Below, one piece after another: positions 11,093 through 22,710 of a stretch of DNA of 64,000 bases. This stretch comes from Heterostelium album PN500. Its lineage: Eukaryota; Evosea; Eumycetozoa; Acytosteliales; Acytosteliaceae. The position numbers and the translations under genes are program-made. The stretch lies in the NCBI RefSeq assembly GCF_000004825.1, contig NW_008805092.1, positions 620,001 through 684,000 on the forward strand, given 5' to 3'. Every line of letters begins with the position of its first letter. Within the stretch, counting starts at the first letter, position 1. The notes below the pieces were generated by a model. That model ran no database searches and was not told the origin of the DNA. It saw only the letters and a program-made list of their open reading frames with translations.

Positions 11093-11740
11093 TTAACATA
11101 TGAACACTATCATTGACATTAAAGCAATAATAATCATCTTGATCGAGTTGATTTGGAGAATACTAGAGTCGTTCTCCTCCAAATCAATATCATGGAAACC
11201 TCTGGTTGTGTTGCCTCTTCCAGATGTTCCTGAAGTGGTGTTTCCTCCAGTTGTGGTGGAATTCCAATGTGTAGTTGATCCTGAAGTAGTATTCGATCCT
11301 CTAGTTGTCCAACTTCCGGATGTGGTGTTCCAATGTCCAGTAGTGGTGGAATTCAAACTTCCAGAAGTTCCAGTAGTGGTTGAATTCCAATGTCCAGTAG
11401 TTGATCCTGAAGTGGTATTCGATCCTCTAGTTGTCCAACCTGAAGTGTTGTTCCAATGTCCGGTGGTGGTGGTATTCAAACTTCCAGAAGATCCGCTTGT
11501 GCTATTCCAATGTCCAGTAGTTGATCCTGAAGTGGTATTCGATCCTCCGGTTGTCCAACCTCCTGAAGTACTAGTGTTCGAATGTCCAGTAGTGGTATTC
11601 AAACTTCCAGTGGATCCTGAAGTATGATTTCCACTTGTAGTGTTTCTGGTAACACTATCTGGTACTTCCATAGCACCGACCAAGTTGAACAAAGTAACAG
11701 CTAATAATAAAGAAGAGATAAAGAGAATTGTTGTTTTCAT
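11093..11740 (-). CDS. Ser/Thr/Gly-rich GPI-type surface protein (copy A)
   Basis: Single exon, 215 aa, ATG at 11740. A signal peptide (MKTTILFISSLLLAVTLFN) is followed by VGAMEVPDSVTRNTTSGNH and a repeat region of GSNTTSGSTTGHWNST-like units full of N-x-T/S glycosylation sequons. The C-terminus ends in a hydrophobic stretch (MIIIALMSMIVFIC) with no charged tail, as in GPI-anchor signals. It is a paralogue of the protein at 12615-13640: same signal peptide, same TSGxHTSGS start and same NSIKMII end. Probably an extracellular matrix or cell-coat mucin-like protein; function unknown. The long open frame on the opposite strand is a by-product of the repeat. Confidence 0.8.
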   Translation of the reverse strand: MKTTILFISSLLLAVTLFNLVGAMEVPDSVTRNTTSGNHTSGSTGSLNTTTGHSNTSTSGGWTTGGSNTTSGSTTGHWNSTSGSSGSLNTTTTGHWNNTSGWTTRGSNTTSGSTTGHWNSTTTGTSGSLNSTTTGHWNTTSGSWTTRGSNTTSGSTTHWNSTTTGGNTTSGTSGRGNTTRGFHDIDLEENDSSILQINSIKMIIIALMSMIVFIC

Positions 11741-12614
11741 TTTTAATATGATTATAATTGATTAATGTATGATTTTTAATTCATGAACCCTGAAGGTTGC
11801 CTATTTATACAAAATGAATTTGAACCGCAAAGATTCTAAAATAGATCTTTACCTTTTGATTTTATATATAATTGATCAATGTCTCGTTTAGAGTGATATC
11901 ATAGGTATCATATTCAGATAAAAATCGGGATCTTCTCTTGGACTCTTGAGATTAAACTAATTAAAATCAATCTTTTTTTCGAAACTGTTTCGTAAATAGT
12001 GAAAGAAATTTCTTTGTAATGATTGTTTTAATTGTGGAAATTCTATTAAGCAGAATGCAACGTTTGCAACTCTTAGACTGCAGGTTCCAAATTGGTAACA
12101 AAAAACAGAGTGCACAAAAAAAAAAAGATGGATTTTTATGTTTTTTTATTTTTTTGCAACGTTGGTATGTAGTTTTGAATTAAATTTATTCAAAATATCT
12201 TTTTTTAAAAGATAAAAGCCCCCTATGAAAAAATCTAAAGACAAAATTGAAATCTAAATAAAGATTTTTTAGATATCATGGTATGTTTGGAATGCCACTT
12301 TATCAAATGTGAAACAGTACCAGAGTACTTCATGACCTGATGACATAATCCAAATTTGCATCGAAACCGATCCAAACTACAGCATTATGAACTCCCCCAT
12401 TACTTCGTCACACCCCAAAATGTTCATTCATCTTCGTTGGTGTAAGTTCACATAATAAATGAGGGTTTAAAATTAAAATAATATTAAGAATTTATTCTGA
12501 ATTCAAAATTCATATTAAATAATACAATAAATTCAAAAGATAAATTAAATTGTTGTGAATGATAATATGTAGTTTATCATTAAGAAATTATTTATTTTTA
12601 AAAATTAGATTTGA
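11741..12614. promoter_or_regulatory. Upstream region of copy A with duplicated motifs
   Basis: Promoter side of copy A. A block at 11910-11950 (ATATTCAGATAAAAATCGG, then CTCTTGGACTCTTGAG) recurs upstream of copy B at 13803-13843. Two GCAACGTT motifs at 12057 and 12156 have counterparts upstream of copy B at 13966 and 14052. The rest (12181-12614) is AT-rich 3' flank of copy B with nothing recognised. Confidence 0.6.
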
Positions 12615-13640
12615 TTAAAATACTAACATTAACATTGCTATTAAAGCCATAATGATCATCTTGATCGAGTTACTTTGAAGTCTATCAGAATCGTTCGAAG
12701 ATAACAAATCAGTTTCATACTCTACCAATTCAATAGAATCTCTACCTATAATCATTCTAAGATATTTTTGTTGGCTAGAGGTCTCGGTGGTAGTTGTGGT
12801 ACCAACTGTATAGGTTACTGTAGTAATGACATTCGAGAGACCATGGTATCTCCATGTGGTGGTCTCTGTTACTGTAGTGGTCGAGTAATCAGTAGAGATT
12901 GTGGTAGTGTTGATAACAACTGTGTTGAGTGATGACTCTCTAACAGTTATTGTATTGGTAATTGTTTGATAATCATTATTTGTTGTAGTTGTCAATGTCT
13001 TGAAAGTATATCCAGATGGGAAAGGTCCTGTAGTTGATGAGGTCCAATTACCTGATGATCCTGATGATCCTGATGTGGTCCAATTACCTGATCCAGTGGT
13101 CCAATTACCTGATGATCCCGATGATCCTGAAGTAGTCCAATTACCTGATGATCCAGTGGTCCAATTACCTGATGATCCCGATGATCCTGATGTAGTCCAA
13201 TTACCAGATGATCCTGTGGTCCAATTACCTGATGATCCAGTTGTCCAATTACCAGATGATCCAGTTGTCCAATTACCTGATGATCCCGATGATCCTGAAG
13301 TAGTCCAATTACCTGATGGTCCAGTGGTCCAATTACCAGATGTTCCTGATGTGGAAATCCATCCCGATGATCCTGATGTAGTCGAATTACCAGATGATCC
13401 TGTGGTCCAATTACCTGATGTAGTCCAATTACCAGATGATCCAGTGGTCCAATTACCTGATGTTGTCCAATTACCAGATGATCCAGTGGTCCAATTGCCT
13501 GATGATCCTGAAGTATGTTTTCCACTTGTAGTGTTTCTACTAACACTTATAGGAACTTCTCGTACAGCACCAACGAGGTTGAATAAAGTAATAGTTAACA
13601 ATAATGAAGATATGAAGAAAATTGATATATTTGTTTTCAT
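12615..13640 (-). CDS. NWTT-repeat GPI-type surface protein (copy B)
   Basis: Single exon, 341 aa, ATG at 13640. A signal peptide (MKTNISIFFISSLLLTITLFN) leads into about 20 units of SGNWTTGSSG type, each carrying an N-W-T glycosylation sequon. A Thr/Val-rich beta-type region follows (residues about 210-290), then a hydrophobic C-terminus (MIIMALIAMLMLVF), a probable GPI signal. Tandem paralogue of copy A but with a different, tighter repeat unit and an extra Thr-rich module. The gene order and shared flanks indicate a local duplication followed by independent repeat expansion. Likely a heavily glycosylated surface or matrix protein. Confidence 0.8.
   Translation of the reverse strand: MKTNISIFFISSLLLTITLFNLVGAVREVPISVSRNTTSGKHTSGSSGNWTTGSSGNWTTSGNWTTGSSGNWTTSGNWTTGSSGNSTTSGSSGWISTSGTSGNWTTGPSGNWTTSGSSGSSGNWTTGSSGNWTTGSSGNWTTGSSGNWTTSGSSGSSGNWTTGSSGNWTTSGSSGSSGNWTTGSGNWTTSGSSGSSGNWTSSTTGPFPSGYTFKTLTTTTNNDYQTITNTITVRESSLNTVVINTTTISTDYSTTTVTETTTWRYHGLSNVITTVTYTVGTTTTTETSSQQKYLRMIIGRDSIELVEYETDLLSSNDSDRLQSNSIKMIIMALIAMLMLVF
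13030..13520 (-). repeat. Tandem minisatellite coding (SGS)SGNWTT
   Basis: Tandem units of about 24-36 bases coding GNWTTSGSSG variants, with higher-order groups GNWTTGSSGNWTTSGSSGS. Because the period is a multiple of three, all frames stay open over several hundred bases on both strands, which explains the spurious antisense frames. Confidence 0.9.
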
Positions 13641-16546
13641 TTTTAATAGTGTTTTTTAAATGAATTTGATTTGATATCTATAGTTCTAGAACTCTATATA
13701 TACTGAATTAATTTTAAACTAAAATATTCTAAATAGATCCAATACCTTTTCATTTGGGATATTGATCAAATGCCACGTTTTGAGGAGAACATCATAAGTT
13801 TAATATTCAGATAAAGATCGGATTCCTCTCTTGGACTCTTGAGAATAAAGCATTTAAAATAAAAACATTTTTTTAATCCAAAGAATAAAGAGTAAAATAA
13901 ATTTCTTTTTTAATTATTCTTTGGATTTAAGCATCAATCGAATAATATATTATAATAAAATAGTTGCAACGTTTAATACTCTTTATCTGGGGGAATTGAA
14001 TCAAAGACGTACCAAAAAAATTTTTTTGTGTGATTTTAATTTTTTTTTTTTGCAACGTTGACATGGAAAGTAATACAATTTTATATCTATGAGTTTCAAA
14101 ACTAAATAATTTTTTTAAGATTTCTTTGCTTTAGGACCATGAAAAGTTAAAAATGTTTAAATGTAACGCAATTTTGCTATGATCAGATCATAAAAAAAAC
14201 AAAAAAACAAAATTTAATTTTATTGGAGACACTGAGTAGTTTGGCAATCTCTTCTCACTACTCTTACTATTGAGTAGAACTCAAAAAAATTGTATTATTA
14301 TTTCTAAATTTATAAATTAAAAAATTAATTAAAAAATAGTTTTTTAAATTGTAATAAACAAATCAATTCTTATACCATTTTGATGCATTACCATCAAATA
14401 AAACTTATCTATTGAACCTGGAGCTCGGCCAATATTTTAAACATAGATGAAAAATAAATAATATTTTTACCATTCTGTAGTTTAATTTTAAAGATTCTTC
14501 GAAGTTCCCAATTCTTTTTAGTGATATAATGATTAAAATCAAAAACATAGAATCTGTAAATTCACAATTTTGAACTGTAGGATATCATAAATTCTATATA
14601 AAGTAGATTTTAATTTAATTATTTTAAATAAGAGATTAAGTTGCTGATGTCAGTAAATAATGGTGGTGATTATTGTAAAGCGAGTATAAAGTAAAAATAA
14701 AACGATATTTGATCATCTTATCAACCTTTTGTGGAAGTTAAAAAACCTATTAACTTTAACAAGTAAAAATATGATCTAAATTCTGATTATTCTTGCTTTT
14801 TACCTCTTTCTTATTTGTATATATGTTTGTGATGGGGTTTTTATAAATTTAAAAGGGTAAAAAAAAATATTAAAAAATGATCAAACAACCACACTCTAAG
14901 AATGAATTTAAATAAACAAATATGTTAAAAAGAGAAGTGTTTTTAATGTGTTAAACAACCACTAATTTAATTCAACATACACCTAACACACACATTAAAC
15001 CCTTAAAACAAAACAGTGCATATCAAAAGAACTGAAATCAAATATATTAAAGAAATGAGAAAATGGAAGTGAATTGTTAACACCACACTCTTGAAAAAAA
15101 AACAAATTAATAATTTGTTAATTTAATTTCGTGCGATCATCAAATCAAATCATACATGAGTTCTCAACTCGGTCACCCTAGAATATTCTAGATAAATATA
15201 TAATATATTTAAACATATTGACACGAACACAAAATTAACACTCACACACATTCCACACTACTCAAAATTAACACACACTCTGATCCACAACAGACTATTT
15301 TCAGTGTTGTTGCTATTAAATGATAATATTGACATATTATATTACCAGTCTATCCTATCTTACTTGTTTTGATCAATATGATTATCATCAATATCATTAT
15401 TCTAAAATCAATAAAATAAATTTGAATATATAATTCATTTAATTTGGAGGTGAATGATTATTATGATGATGGGGTGCTATTTGAATTCAATTAAAATGAA
15501 TAGTAAATGATGGACAAGTCTGCAATATAAACAACAACAACTGGAAATTAAACCATTTCATTAAAAACTTTAATACAGATAATCAAAAACATATTTATTA
15601 TTTTACTAAACACATAAACATACAGATACACACAAAACAATTAACCAAAACATAAATCACACACCCCGTTTAATAACTTATTTTAGTCTCTCTTGCTCAC
15701 TCACCAATCCAATCCACAACACAAAAAAAAGAAATAGAGAAAATAAATAATTATCAAAACAAAAATTAAAAATAATTAAAATTATATAATTTGTTCTTAA
15801 CTATTATTTCTATTCATTTTATTAAATCACTACCATTTCTATTGTTTTGAAATTTTATAAATTTTATCTTATCTATTCACAAACAAATCTTTTTTTTTTT
15901 AATATTATTTATTTGTTAATCAATTCTGTTCTGTTTTTTTTTGATCTTTATTTTAATCTTTAATTATTATTCCATTGTATCATATATAATACTTTATATA
16001 TTTGATATCAAACCATAAATCACAGCAGTTAGAAATAACTATTGGAAATTAAATTGTCCGACGACTCTTTGGAATTGATAAATCATTCATTATTTTTTTT
16101 TAATTAATTTGTAAGTATATTTTTAAATTACAAACTTTTAAGTTAAAAATAACAATAATAATAATAATAATCATATCATCATCATCAATTATAAAAAAAA
16201 TTATCAATAAATCAATCAATCAATAAATAAACAAATAAAAAAGATAATTTTAATTAACTATTTAAATCAATCATAAAAATCACTGTTTAATTTGTTATTT
16301 ATTTATCTATCTATCCAAATAAATAAAAACAAATCTATTTTATTTTAAAATTACTTTTTATAATATTACATTTCTAAGATTAAATCAAATATTTAATTAT
16401 TATATTAATTTTATATTTTAATTTCTCAAATTTTCCAACAGGTTAATATATATATATATAGATATAAAATTGTATTAGTATTTTTCTATTTACTCGAAAA
16501 AATTGGAAAATCAAAATAAATAAATAATTACCAACACTTATAAAAA
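13641..16546. other. Long intergenic region, divergent promoters
   Basis: A 2.9-kb gene-free stretch between copy B (minus strand) and the secreted protein gene at 16547 (plus strand). The first 450 bases carry the motif set shared with copy A. CA-rich stretches (ACACTCACACACATTCC, AACACACACTCTGATCC) lie at about 15237-15290 and again near 15600-15720. Such CA-rich elements are typical of developmentally regulated dictyostelid promoters. I saw no coding frame and no convincing RNA gene. Confidence 0.45.
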
Positions 16547-18700
16547 ATGAAACCATTGGTTACAAGTACATTGGTTATATTGTTGGTTGTGTTGGCTAGC
16601 TTGGCGATGGTCAATGCTACGGATGCAGCCAATTCCACTACCGCCACTACAACAAGCACCGGTAAGACTGTTACCACACCAAGTCCAACGCCAACCAAAG
16701 CCACAACTAAACCAGCAGCAGCAACAACAGCCTCTGCGACAGCAGGCAGTTCCGAACCAACCACCAAACCAACAACCAAGCCAACCACCAAACCATCTAC
16801 CACCTCTGGCTCTACGGACAGCAGTGTAAGCGAATCGTCCACCTCTGACGATGGTATCGGTGCATGTCCATCCAACTACTCGATGAATCCATCGAGCGAT
16901 GAAAACGTGCGTGCCATGGTTGATTTCTTCAATCAACGTCCATACCAATTCTGTAATCGTGACTCCACTCTGGTGCAATTCGGTAGCGACGGTGATATTC
17001 CAACTCTTCAGATGGCCGTCGACAAATGTACCGATAAATGTGATATTCCCTATCGTTGCTCAGAGGTCCAATTGACCGACAACAAATATCCACCAGGTAA
17101 TTTTTCTGCCAATCTACGTGTTTCCAATGTGCCGGGTGTCACAACCAAGATCTACATTACCGACGGTGTCTACAGCAAGGAATCGACTGCGTTCATCAAG
17201 ATCACCGGTTCCAACACTACCTACCCAGTGGTATTCGGTGTTGTTCGTGGTGGAACATCGACTTCACAGCAACCGGTGCGTAACATCATCGGTATCGACG
17301 TCACCAACACCTACAACAACTACAAGATCGTTTGGTCAGAGTACAACGTTGAATTCTTGCTTAACAACAACTCGATCATCAAATTCGGTAATCCAATCGG
17401 TGGAAATGTTTTGCATGCCAGTTTCTATATTAGTACCTACGTGGACAAGAGTCATTTGGATATCAGCGCTGAACTGCCAACCGCCACCCTGATTAAATCG
17501 GTCGATGTCATTCCAGATCCAGAGTATTGTGCGAATACCGATCCACAAGACAAAGGAAACTACATTCAGAAACGTGATCCATACGCTTTCTACGATGCCA
17601 GTTGCACCTACAAATATCCAGATTGGATCTACAATGATACCATGTCGGAGCGTTGGGTCGACGCCACAACCTCGTTCCACAACAATGCCTGGACACAAAA
17701 GACACATCGTGGACAGAACGCATTCCGTTTCGATCTCAAAAAGTCAACCAACGTCTACTTCAAAGCAAAGAAAGCATTCGATAAGACCAAATACAAATTC
17801 TTGTCGTTCTGGATCACCAATGGTGACGGTGTCAAGGATTCTCAGATCGAAGTTTGGATTATGAGAAACAACTCTGCACGTGGTTCGGTCAACTTGAACG
17901 ACTACATCATCGGTGGAATGACTGGTGAAGATTGGCGTAAAGTAAACATTCCCATGAGTAAATTCAGTGATCCCGCAAACAAGAACGAAAAGATCTTCCA
18001 AGGTTTCATCTTCAAGAGTGTCGTCGACAGCGCGTACAGTGGATACGCACTCATCGATGATCTCAACCTAAACAACGGTAAGATCTGCCAGGAGAACGAC
18101 ACACTGCTTACCATCTACAAGCGTGGTAAGCTTGGAGACGGTGTCGTATTGAACAGTGAAATCGATCTCAAGGCTGCCGACGACGACAAGACTCTTGTGA
18201 TGAGTTGGCCACTCCAGTCGGCGACACGTGTCAGCTTGTCGTTCACCAACGGAACCATCGACACCACCGAATACAATGGATTGAAGATCTCGTTTAAATA
18301 TATTCCCGACAACAACTTTGAGTACTACGGCAATGAGGCGGATCCAACTCAACGTCCACGTGCACTCCAAGCGTACATTATGTTCACGGTCGCTGGCAAA
18401 CCAACACAGCGTATCGGTCTCTCTGAGTACTACGGTGGACAATTCGAATTCAACAAATGGATCGATTTCTACATTCCATTCTACGAATTCGGTCTTTGGG
18501 ATGGTGCTGAAGTCGATGGATTCCAAGCGTACACCGATCTTTCCGATATTCAAGGTGTCATGTTTGTCAACAACGTTGCATTCTATAAATATAGCACCGA
18601 TCCAAACGCAGACGATGGTTCACCCGCTGTTAGATTATCAAGTACCAATGGATTATTTTTATTCGTCATACTATTCGTTTCAATACTGTTACATCTTTAA
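16547..18700 (+). CDS. Secreted multidomain protein, possible GH16-like fold, C-terminal anchor
   Basis: Single exon, 717 aa. A signal peptide (MKPLVTSTLVILLVVLASL) and a Thr/Pro-rich stalk (KPTTKPTTKPSTTSG) precede a first globular domain at about residues 105-310. Its YNNYKIVWSEYNVEFLLNN resembles the late strand of concanavalin-A-like (GH16) folds. I cannot see the E-x-D-x-x-E catalytic motif, so it is perhaps a non-catalytic binder. A second domain (about 350-500: FRFDLKKSTNVYFKAKKAF, FQGFIFKSVVDSAYSG, YALIDDLNL) looks like a galactose-binding or carbohydrate-binding jelly roll, and a related unit follows (about 505-695). The end LFLFVILFVSILLHL is a hydrophobic C-terminal anchor signal. 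Codon use is more GC-rich than the neighbours, which suggests high expression. A coat or matrix carbohydrate-binding role is inference. Confidence 0.65.
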   Translation: MKPLVTSTLVILLVVLASLAMVNATDAANSTTATTTSTGKTVTTPSPTPTKATTKPAAATTASATAGSSEPTTKPTTKPTTKPSTTSGSTDSSVSESSTSDDGIGACPSNYSMNPSSDENVRAMVDFFNQRPYQFCNRDSTLVQFGSDGDIPTLQMAVDKCTDKCDIPYRCSEVQLTDNKYPPGNFSANLRVSNVPGVTTKIYITDGVYSKESTAFIKITGSNTTYPVVFGVVRGGTSTSQQPVRNIIGIDVTNTYNNYKIVWSEYNVEFLLNNNSIIKFGNPIGGNVLHASFYISTYVDKSHLDISAELPTATLIKSVDVIPDPEYCANTDPQDKGNYIQKRDPYAFYDASCTYKYPDWIYNDTMSERWVDATTSFHNNAWTQKTHRGQNAFRFDLKKSTNVYFKAKKAFDKTKYKFLSFWITNGDGVKDSQIEVWIMRNNSARGSVNLNDYIIGGMTGEDWRKVNIPMSKFSDPANKNEKIFQGFIFKSVVDSAYSGYALIDDLNLNNGKICQENDTLLTIYKRGKLGDGVVLNSEIDLKAADDDKTLVMSWPLQSATRVSLSFTNGTIDTTEYNGLKISFKYIPDNNFEYYGNEADPTQRPRALQAYIMFTVAGKPTQRIGLSEYYGGQFEFNKWIDFYIPFYEFGLWDGAEVDGFQAYTDLSDIQGVMFVNNVAFYKYSTDPNADDGSPAVRLSSTNGLFLFVILFVSILLHL

Positions 18701-19143
18701 ACTTATTCAAATAATTTCAATATTGTTTTTTACACCCAACCTTCCAACAAACAAAAAAAAAACCTATAAAACTACCTTACTCTCGTTTCTCAAAAATATA
18801 TAAATGTATTTTTTGCAAAAAAAAAAAAACACAACATATTCTTTTTTTTAATTAATTATTAAATAAATAAACAATTTATTTGTTTTAAATTCTAAATAAT
18901 AATAATAATCTTGTTGTTGTTGTTGATCTTCACAAAAAATGGAAGGATAAGGTCTTGCAAAAAAAAAATTGCAAAAAAAATTTTTAAAAAACCCAATTTT
19001 TTTGTCAAGAATGTTTTTTTTTGATTCAAGACCAACTGTAACTTCAATTAATCATTTTTTTAAACAATTGTGTACAGTTTAATATAGATATAAATATAAA
19101 TAGTATTTATTTTTTTTTAATATAAAAGTAAAGTTTCAGAAAA
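18701..19143. other. intergenic, homopolymer-rich
   Basis: 3' flank of the secreted protein and short promoter of the cornichon gene. Poly-A and poly-T runs dominate. Two TTGCAAAAAAAA-type runs near 18955-18980 are the only repeats seen. Confidence 0.5.
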
Positions 19144-19763
19144 ATGTATGAACTTTCAACTACTGGTTTCGATTATACAATGCTTTTAGCATTGCTTTCT
19201 TCGGGTGTATTATTGGCAATTGTTGTCTACGAAGTAAATATCATCAATCATATTCTAATATGACAATAGAAGTTTTTATTAACAAACAACTCTGTTGTTG
19301 TTACAGTTACTCTTGTTGACGGATCTAGAAGGAAATGATATCAATTCTATAGAGTTTTGCAAGAAATACAACAAATTCATTATGCCAGAATACATCGTTC
19401 AAGCTGTTTTCACTGTTTGGTTTTTAGTTACATTTAGATTTGTTCTTTTCCTCCTCAATGCACCTGTATTATATTATCACTTCCAAAGGTGAGTAGTAGT
19501 GGTAGTTTTAAAAAGAAACATGAAAATTCAATATGTTCAATTCACAAATATCATTAACCAAATCATCATCATTCAAAACAACCTTTTATCAAATAACCTC
19601 TTAAAATTTTAGATATCAAACTAGAACTCATAAGAACGATCCAACAAAAGTATATTCACACACCAGTAAGATGGGTAACCATTTAATGCTCAAATTAGTA
19701 TTCTATATGGTTATGTTCTTTATTTATCTTTTTGTTTTATTATTTAATTTCTTTTCTGATTAA
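19144..19763 (+). CDS. cnih: Cornichon-family ER export receptor
   Basis: Exons 19144-19233, 19307-19488 and 19613-19763 join in frame to 140 aa, the usual size of cornichons. The conserved order is present: N-terminal membrane segment (MLLALLSSGVLLAIVVYE), then LTDLEGNDINSIEFCKKYN and KFIMPEYIVQAVFTVWFLV, a third hydrophobic helix with NAPVLYYHFQRYQTRTHKND, and a terminal helix (LVFYMVMFFIYLFVLLFNF). Cornichons are COPII-vesicle cargo receptors that carry membrane proteins and growth-factor precursors from ER to Golgi. The gene ends 113 bases from the convergent CNNM gene. Confidence 0.93.
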
Positions 19764-19876
19764 AGATTCGATAAATTAAATATTAGTAATAAAAAAAACA
19801 ATATATAAACATATAATTATTAGATAAATAAATTATTTATTTATTGATTATTTATTTATTTAATCAGAATTTGATA

Positions 19877-21941
19877 TTAATGTGGTTGGTGATGAAGAAA
19901 AGGTTTTCTACCACCTACATCATCTTCGTCTTCTGATGATACATCGATTACAGAGTGAGTGTTGTTGGTTGTGGTGGTTGTAGTTGTCTTATTGGATACA
20001 TTGTTATTGAGAATGGTGTTGTTGGTTGCACTATTTGATTTACTTAAACCACTACTCAGTCCGTTGTTGTTGTTGTTGTTGTTGTTGACGTTGTTTGCTG
20101 AGGTATTTGGGGAGCCACGAAAGCTAAGTTGGTTGGCTGGTGGGTGTGGCGGTGAGATTGGTTCGTCGTCGACCAACGAGTTGGAACCAGAGGTTGCCAT
20201 GTGGTAGGTGGTGATCGATGTCGAATCGATGTCGTTGTTGTGTTTCTTAAAGACGTGGCTGTTGTACTCGTCGGCAGTGGCACGCATAGCAGTGTCGTAG
20301 GCACTCTTGCTGATACGCAACAACTGACAGGAGTGAGAGATGACGCGAGCAGTGAATTCCGGAGTGAATTGCTCGGTCTTTAGTGCGTTGACACCGAGTG
20401 TAGTGAAAGGACCACCCTCACTGACGAATCCTTCGCTACCCGACTTGATCTCCAACTTTCCTTGCAGGACGATAGTGAAGTACTCATCGACGACACCACG
20501 ATTGTAGATGACAGTGTCACCCTTCTTGGGACGCTCAAACTCACCAACAATAACACCCTTACTGGACAACATCTTTGAGAATGCCTGCTCCGATATCAGC
20601 TTGGAAGCAAACTCTGGCATGCTTCCAGAGAGGAAAGAATAGATGGCAGTCACTTGTTGTGGTGATAGCTTACTTGTAGTTCTTTTAGCTTGTCCATGGA
20701 AACTACTGATTGTCTTGTAATCAACACTTGTAGTATTTTCTAAGATAATAATAATAATAAACAAGTTAGTATAGTTCTAAACAGCAATTTCTGTAAATAA
20801 ATCTTACCATAGTTATCAGCTTCATCCAAGATTTCATCTTGAAGTATTTCTTCCAATACATCTTCGAGACAAATGATTCCGAGATTCTCGTAGAATGGAT
20901 CACCTTCACCTTCACTGTTTACTTTGTGTACGATAGCCATGTGAGATTTACCAGTTTTGAATTCATTTAGCATCTGTTCGAGAGTAGTGTCGTGCCATGT
21001 TTTCAGTAGTTGTCTGTGGAAGAGACCGAGTACGGTCCTCAGTGGAACGTTGTCCTCTGGGTTGAGAATAACGAGATCACGCATGTAAAGACAACCGACA
21101 ATGTTTGTACGCTCGCCGTCGTACACTGGCATTCTGCTGTGTCCGTTCTCGAGAATCGATGTTAGTGTATGAGTGTCGAGTTTCGTGTCGATGTCGAGCA
21201 TGAACACTTTCTCGAGAGGTGTCATCACCTGCATAACTTTCTTCTGGGCAAAGTCGAGTACACCGGTCAACAAGGTGACGTCGGAACGCGAGACACCCGA
21301 CTCTTGTGCGTGGGTGCTGTGGATGTCGAGCAGCTTCTTCAACTGCTGACGCGAGTAGATCGTACCCATCTCGCTACCGAGCATCACATCGAGTGCCTTG
21401 CTGATGGGATAGGCGAACGGGAAGAAGATAAAGATAAAAATATATACAATCCAGATGGTGTGTGCACCGACGGCGAGCGCGTGACGCGAGCATGCAGCCT
21501 GTGGTATAATCTCACCGGCAATCAAAATGATAGCTGTCGACAAGAGGAAACCAACGAAACCAGAGGTCATATCGGCCATAAGAATAGAGAGCAGCGTATT
21601 TACAGATACATTTCCAAGCAATAGCGTACACAGCAGTAGATTACCACGTTGACGAACTGGATAGATCTTTTTTGCATACTTTGATTCCGATGGAGACCCA
21701 CTAGCTATAACAATCTAAAAAATTTTAAAGAAAGAAAGTAAAAAACAAAGAAAAGATAAAGATATATAAGTAAAAATGAATTGTCAATCTATAAAATTAA
21801 ATGATAGATAGTTACCTCTAAACCAGTTATATCTAAAGACATGATACCAAGCGTCAGACCTGCAAAAAGACCTGACAGTGCTACTAGAAATGTAATGGCA
21901 GCCCATTGAAATACATAAAACTCTGCCGAATGTGCGGCCAT
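19877..21941 (-). CDS. CNNM/Mam3-type metal transporter
   Basis: Exons 21941-21816, 21714-20808 and 20739-19877 join in frame to 631 aa. The DUF21 membrane domain is clear: GLFAGLTLGIMSLDITGLE, GNLLLCTLLLGNVSVNTLL, MADMTSGFVGFLLSTA and GEIIPQAACSRHALAVGA. It is followed by a CBS-pair domain (VMQVMTPLEKVFMLD to LGIICLEDVLEEILQDEI) and a cyclic-nucleotide-binding-like domain (SKGVIVGEFERPKKGDTV, VVDEYFTIVLQGKLEIKSG). This is the animal CNNM / yeast Mam3 arrangement, linked to magnesium and other divalent-metal homeostasis at membranes. The C-terminal 90 residues are a low-complexity Asn/Thr tail ending in an acidic EDEDD patch. Convergent with the cornichon gene. Confidence 0.92.
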
Positions 21942-22710
21942 ATAATAATAAACGAATTTAACTTATATTTGTTTTAAGAAAAATAAAATGAAATTATTGA
22001 TTATATTATTATTTTATGTGAATATTAAAAAATACAAAAAAAAATGATTTTTTTTTATTTTTAAAAAAGGTGTAAATGTGTATGTGTTGAGTGTGAATAT
22101 AAATAATAAAGAGTGTAAAAAAAAGTGTATTATTTTTGTAATTTATATATCTTTATAAATTATTTGTCTAAATATCTAAATTATATAGTTTTGTAATATG
22201 TTTGACACCAAACCAAAGGTTGAAGGTCTTTTTATTATGTTTTTTTCAAATTATTAATGGTGCAGTTGTGGGAATAAAACACTTTCAATTTGAAAAAAAA
22301 ATCAAAAAAAAAAAAAAAAAAGTTTAATAAAATTTTTGATAATAAATTTCAAACCAGGATAATAATAACTTTTCATTAATAAAACTATGATCTAGATGTT
22401 AAAATTTTAATTTTTTAATTAATTAAAGATAAGATTTAAAAAATTGAAGAATTAAGAATATTTTTATTTTTCTTTCTACTCTTTCATTTTCATTGTTAAT
22501 AAATAAATTGATCACCTTTATATGTGCAATTCCTAAAAAAGGTTTTATCTTTTGAAAAAATCAAATTCCAAAATTACTAGAAATTGTTTTTTGAATCCTC
22601 ATTTTGATTACCAATCATAAAAAATCATTTTATTGTATGTACATTATTTTTAAAAAGAGATATATAATATTTATTTTTCATTATTTATTATTATTATTAT
22701 ATAACTAGTT
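21942..22710. other. Divergent promoter region
   Basis: Lies between the CNNM gene and the ankyrin-like gene. The motif TTGAGTGTG occurs at about 22086, also found upstream of other genes in this window. Poly-A runs near 22300. No coding signal. Confidence 0.5.

Noticed and set aside
11100-11627. Plus-strand frame opposite surface-protein copy A
   Set aside because: Same repeat artefact on the antisense strand.
13000-13659. Long plus-strand frame (PDDPDVVQLP repeats) opposite the NWTT gene
   Set aside because: Mirror of a repeat whose period is a multiple of three; no start context or signal, and the minus-strand protein has a signal peptide and sequons.
14220-14285. Possible structured RNA at GAGTAGT..ACTACTC
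   Set aside because: Only a short imperfect inverted repeat; no promoter or box set recognised.
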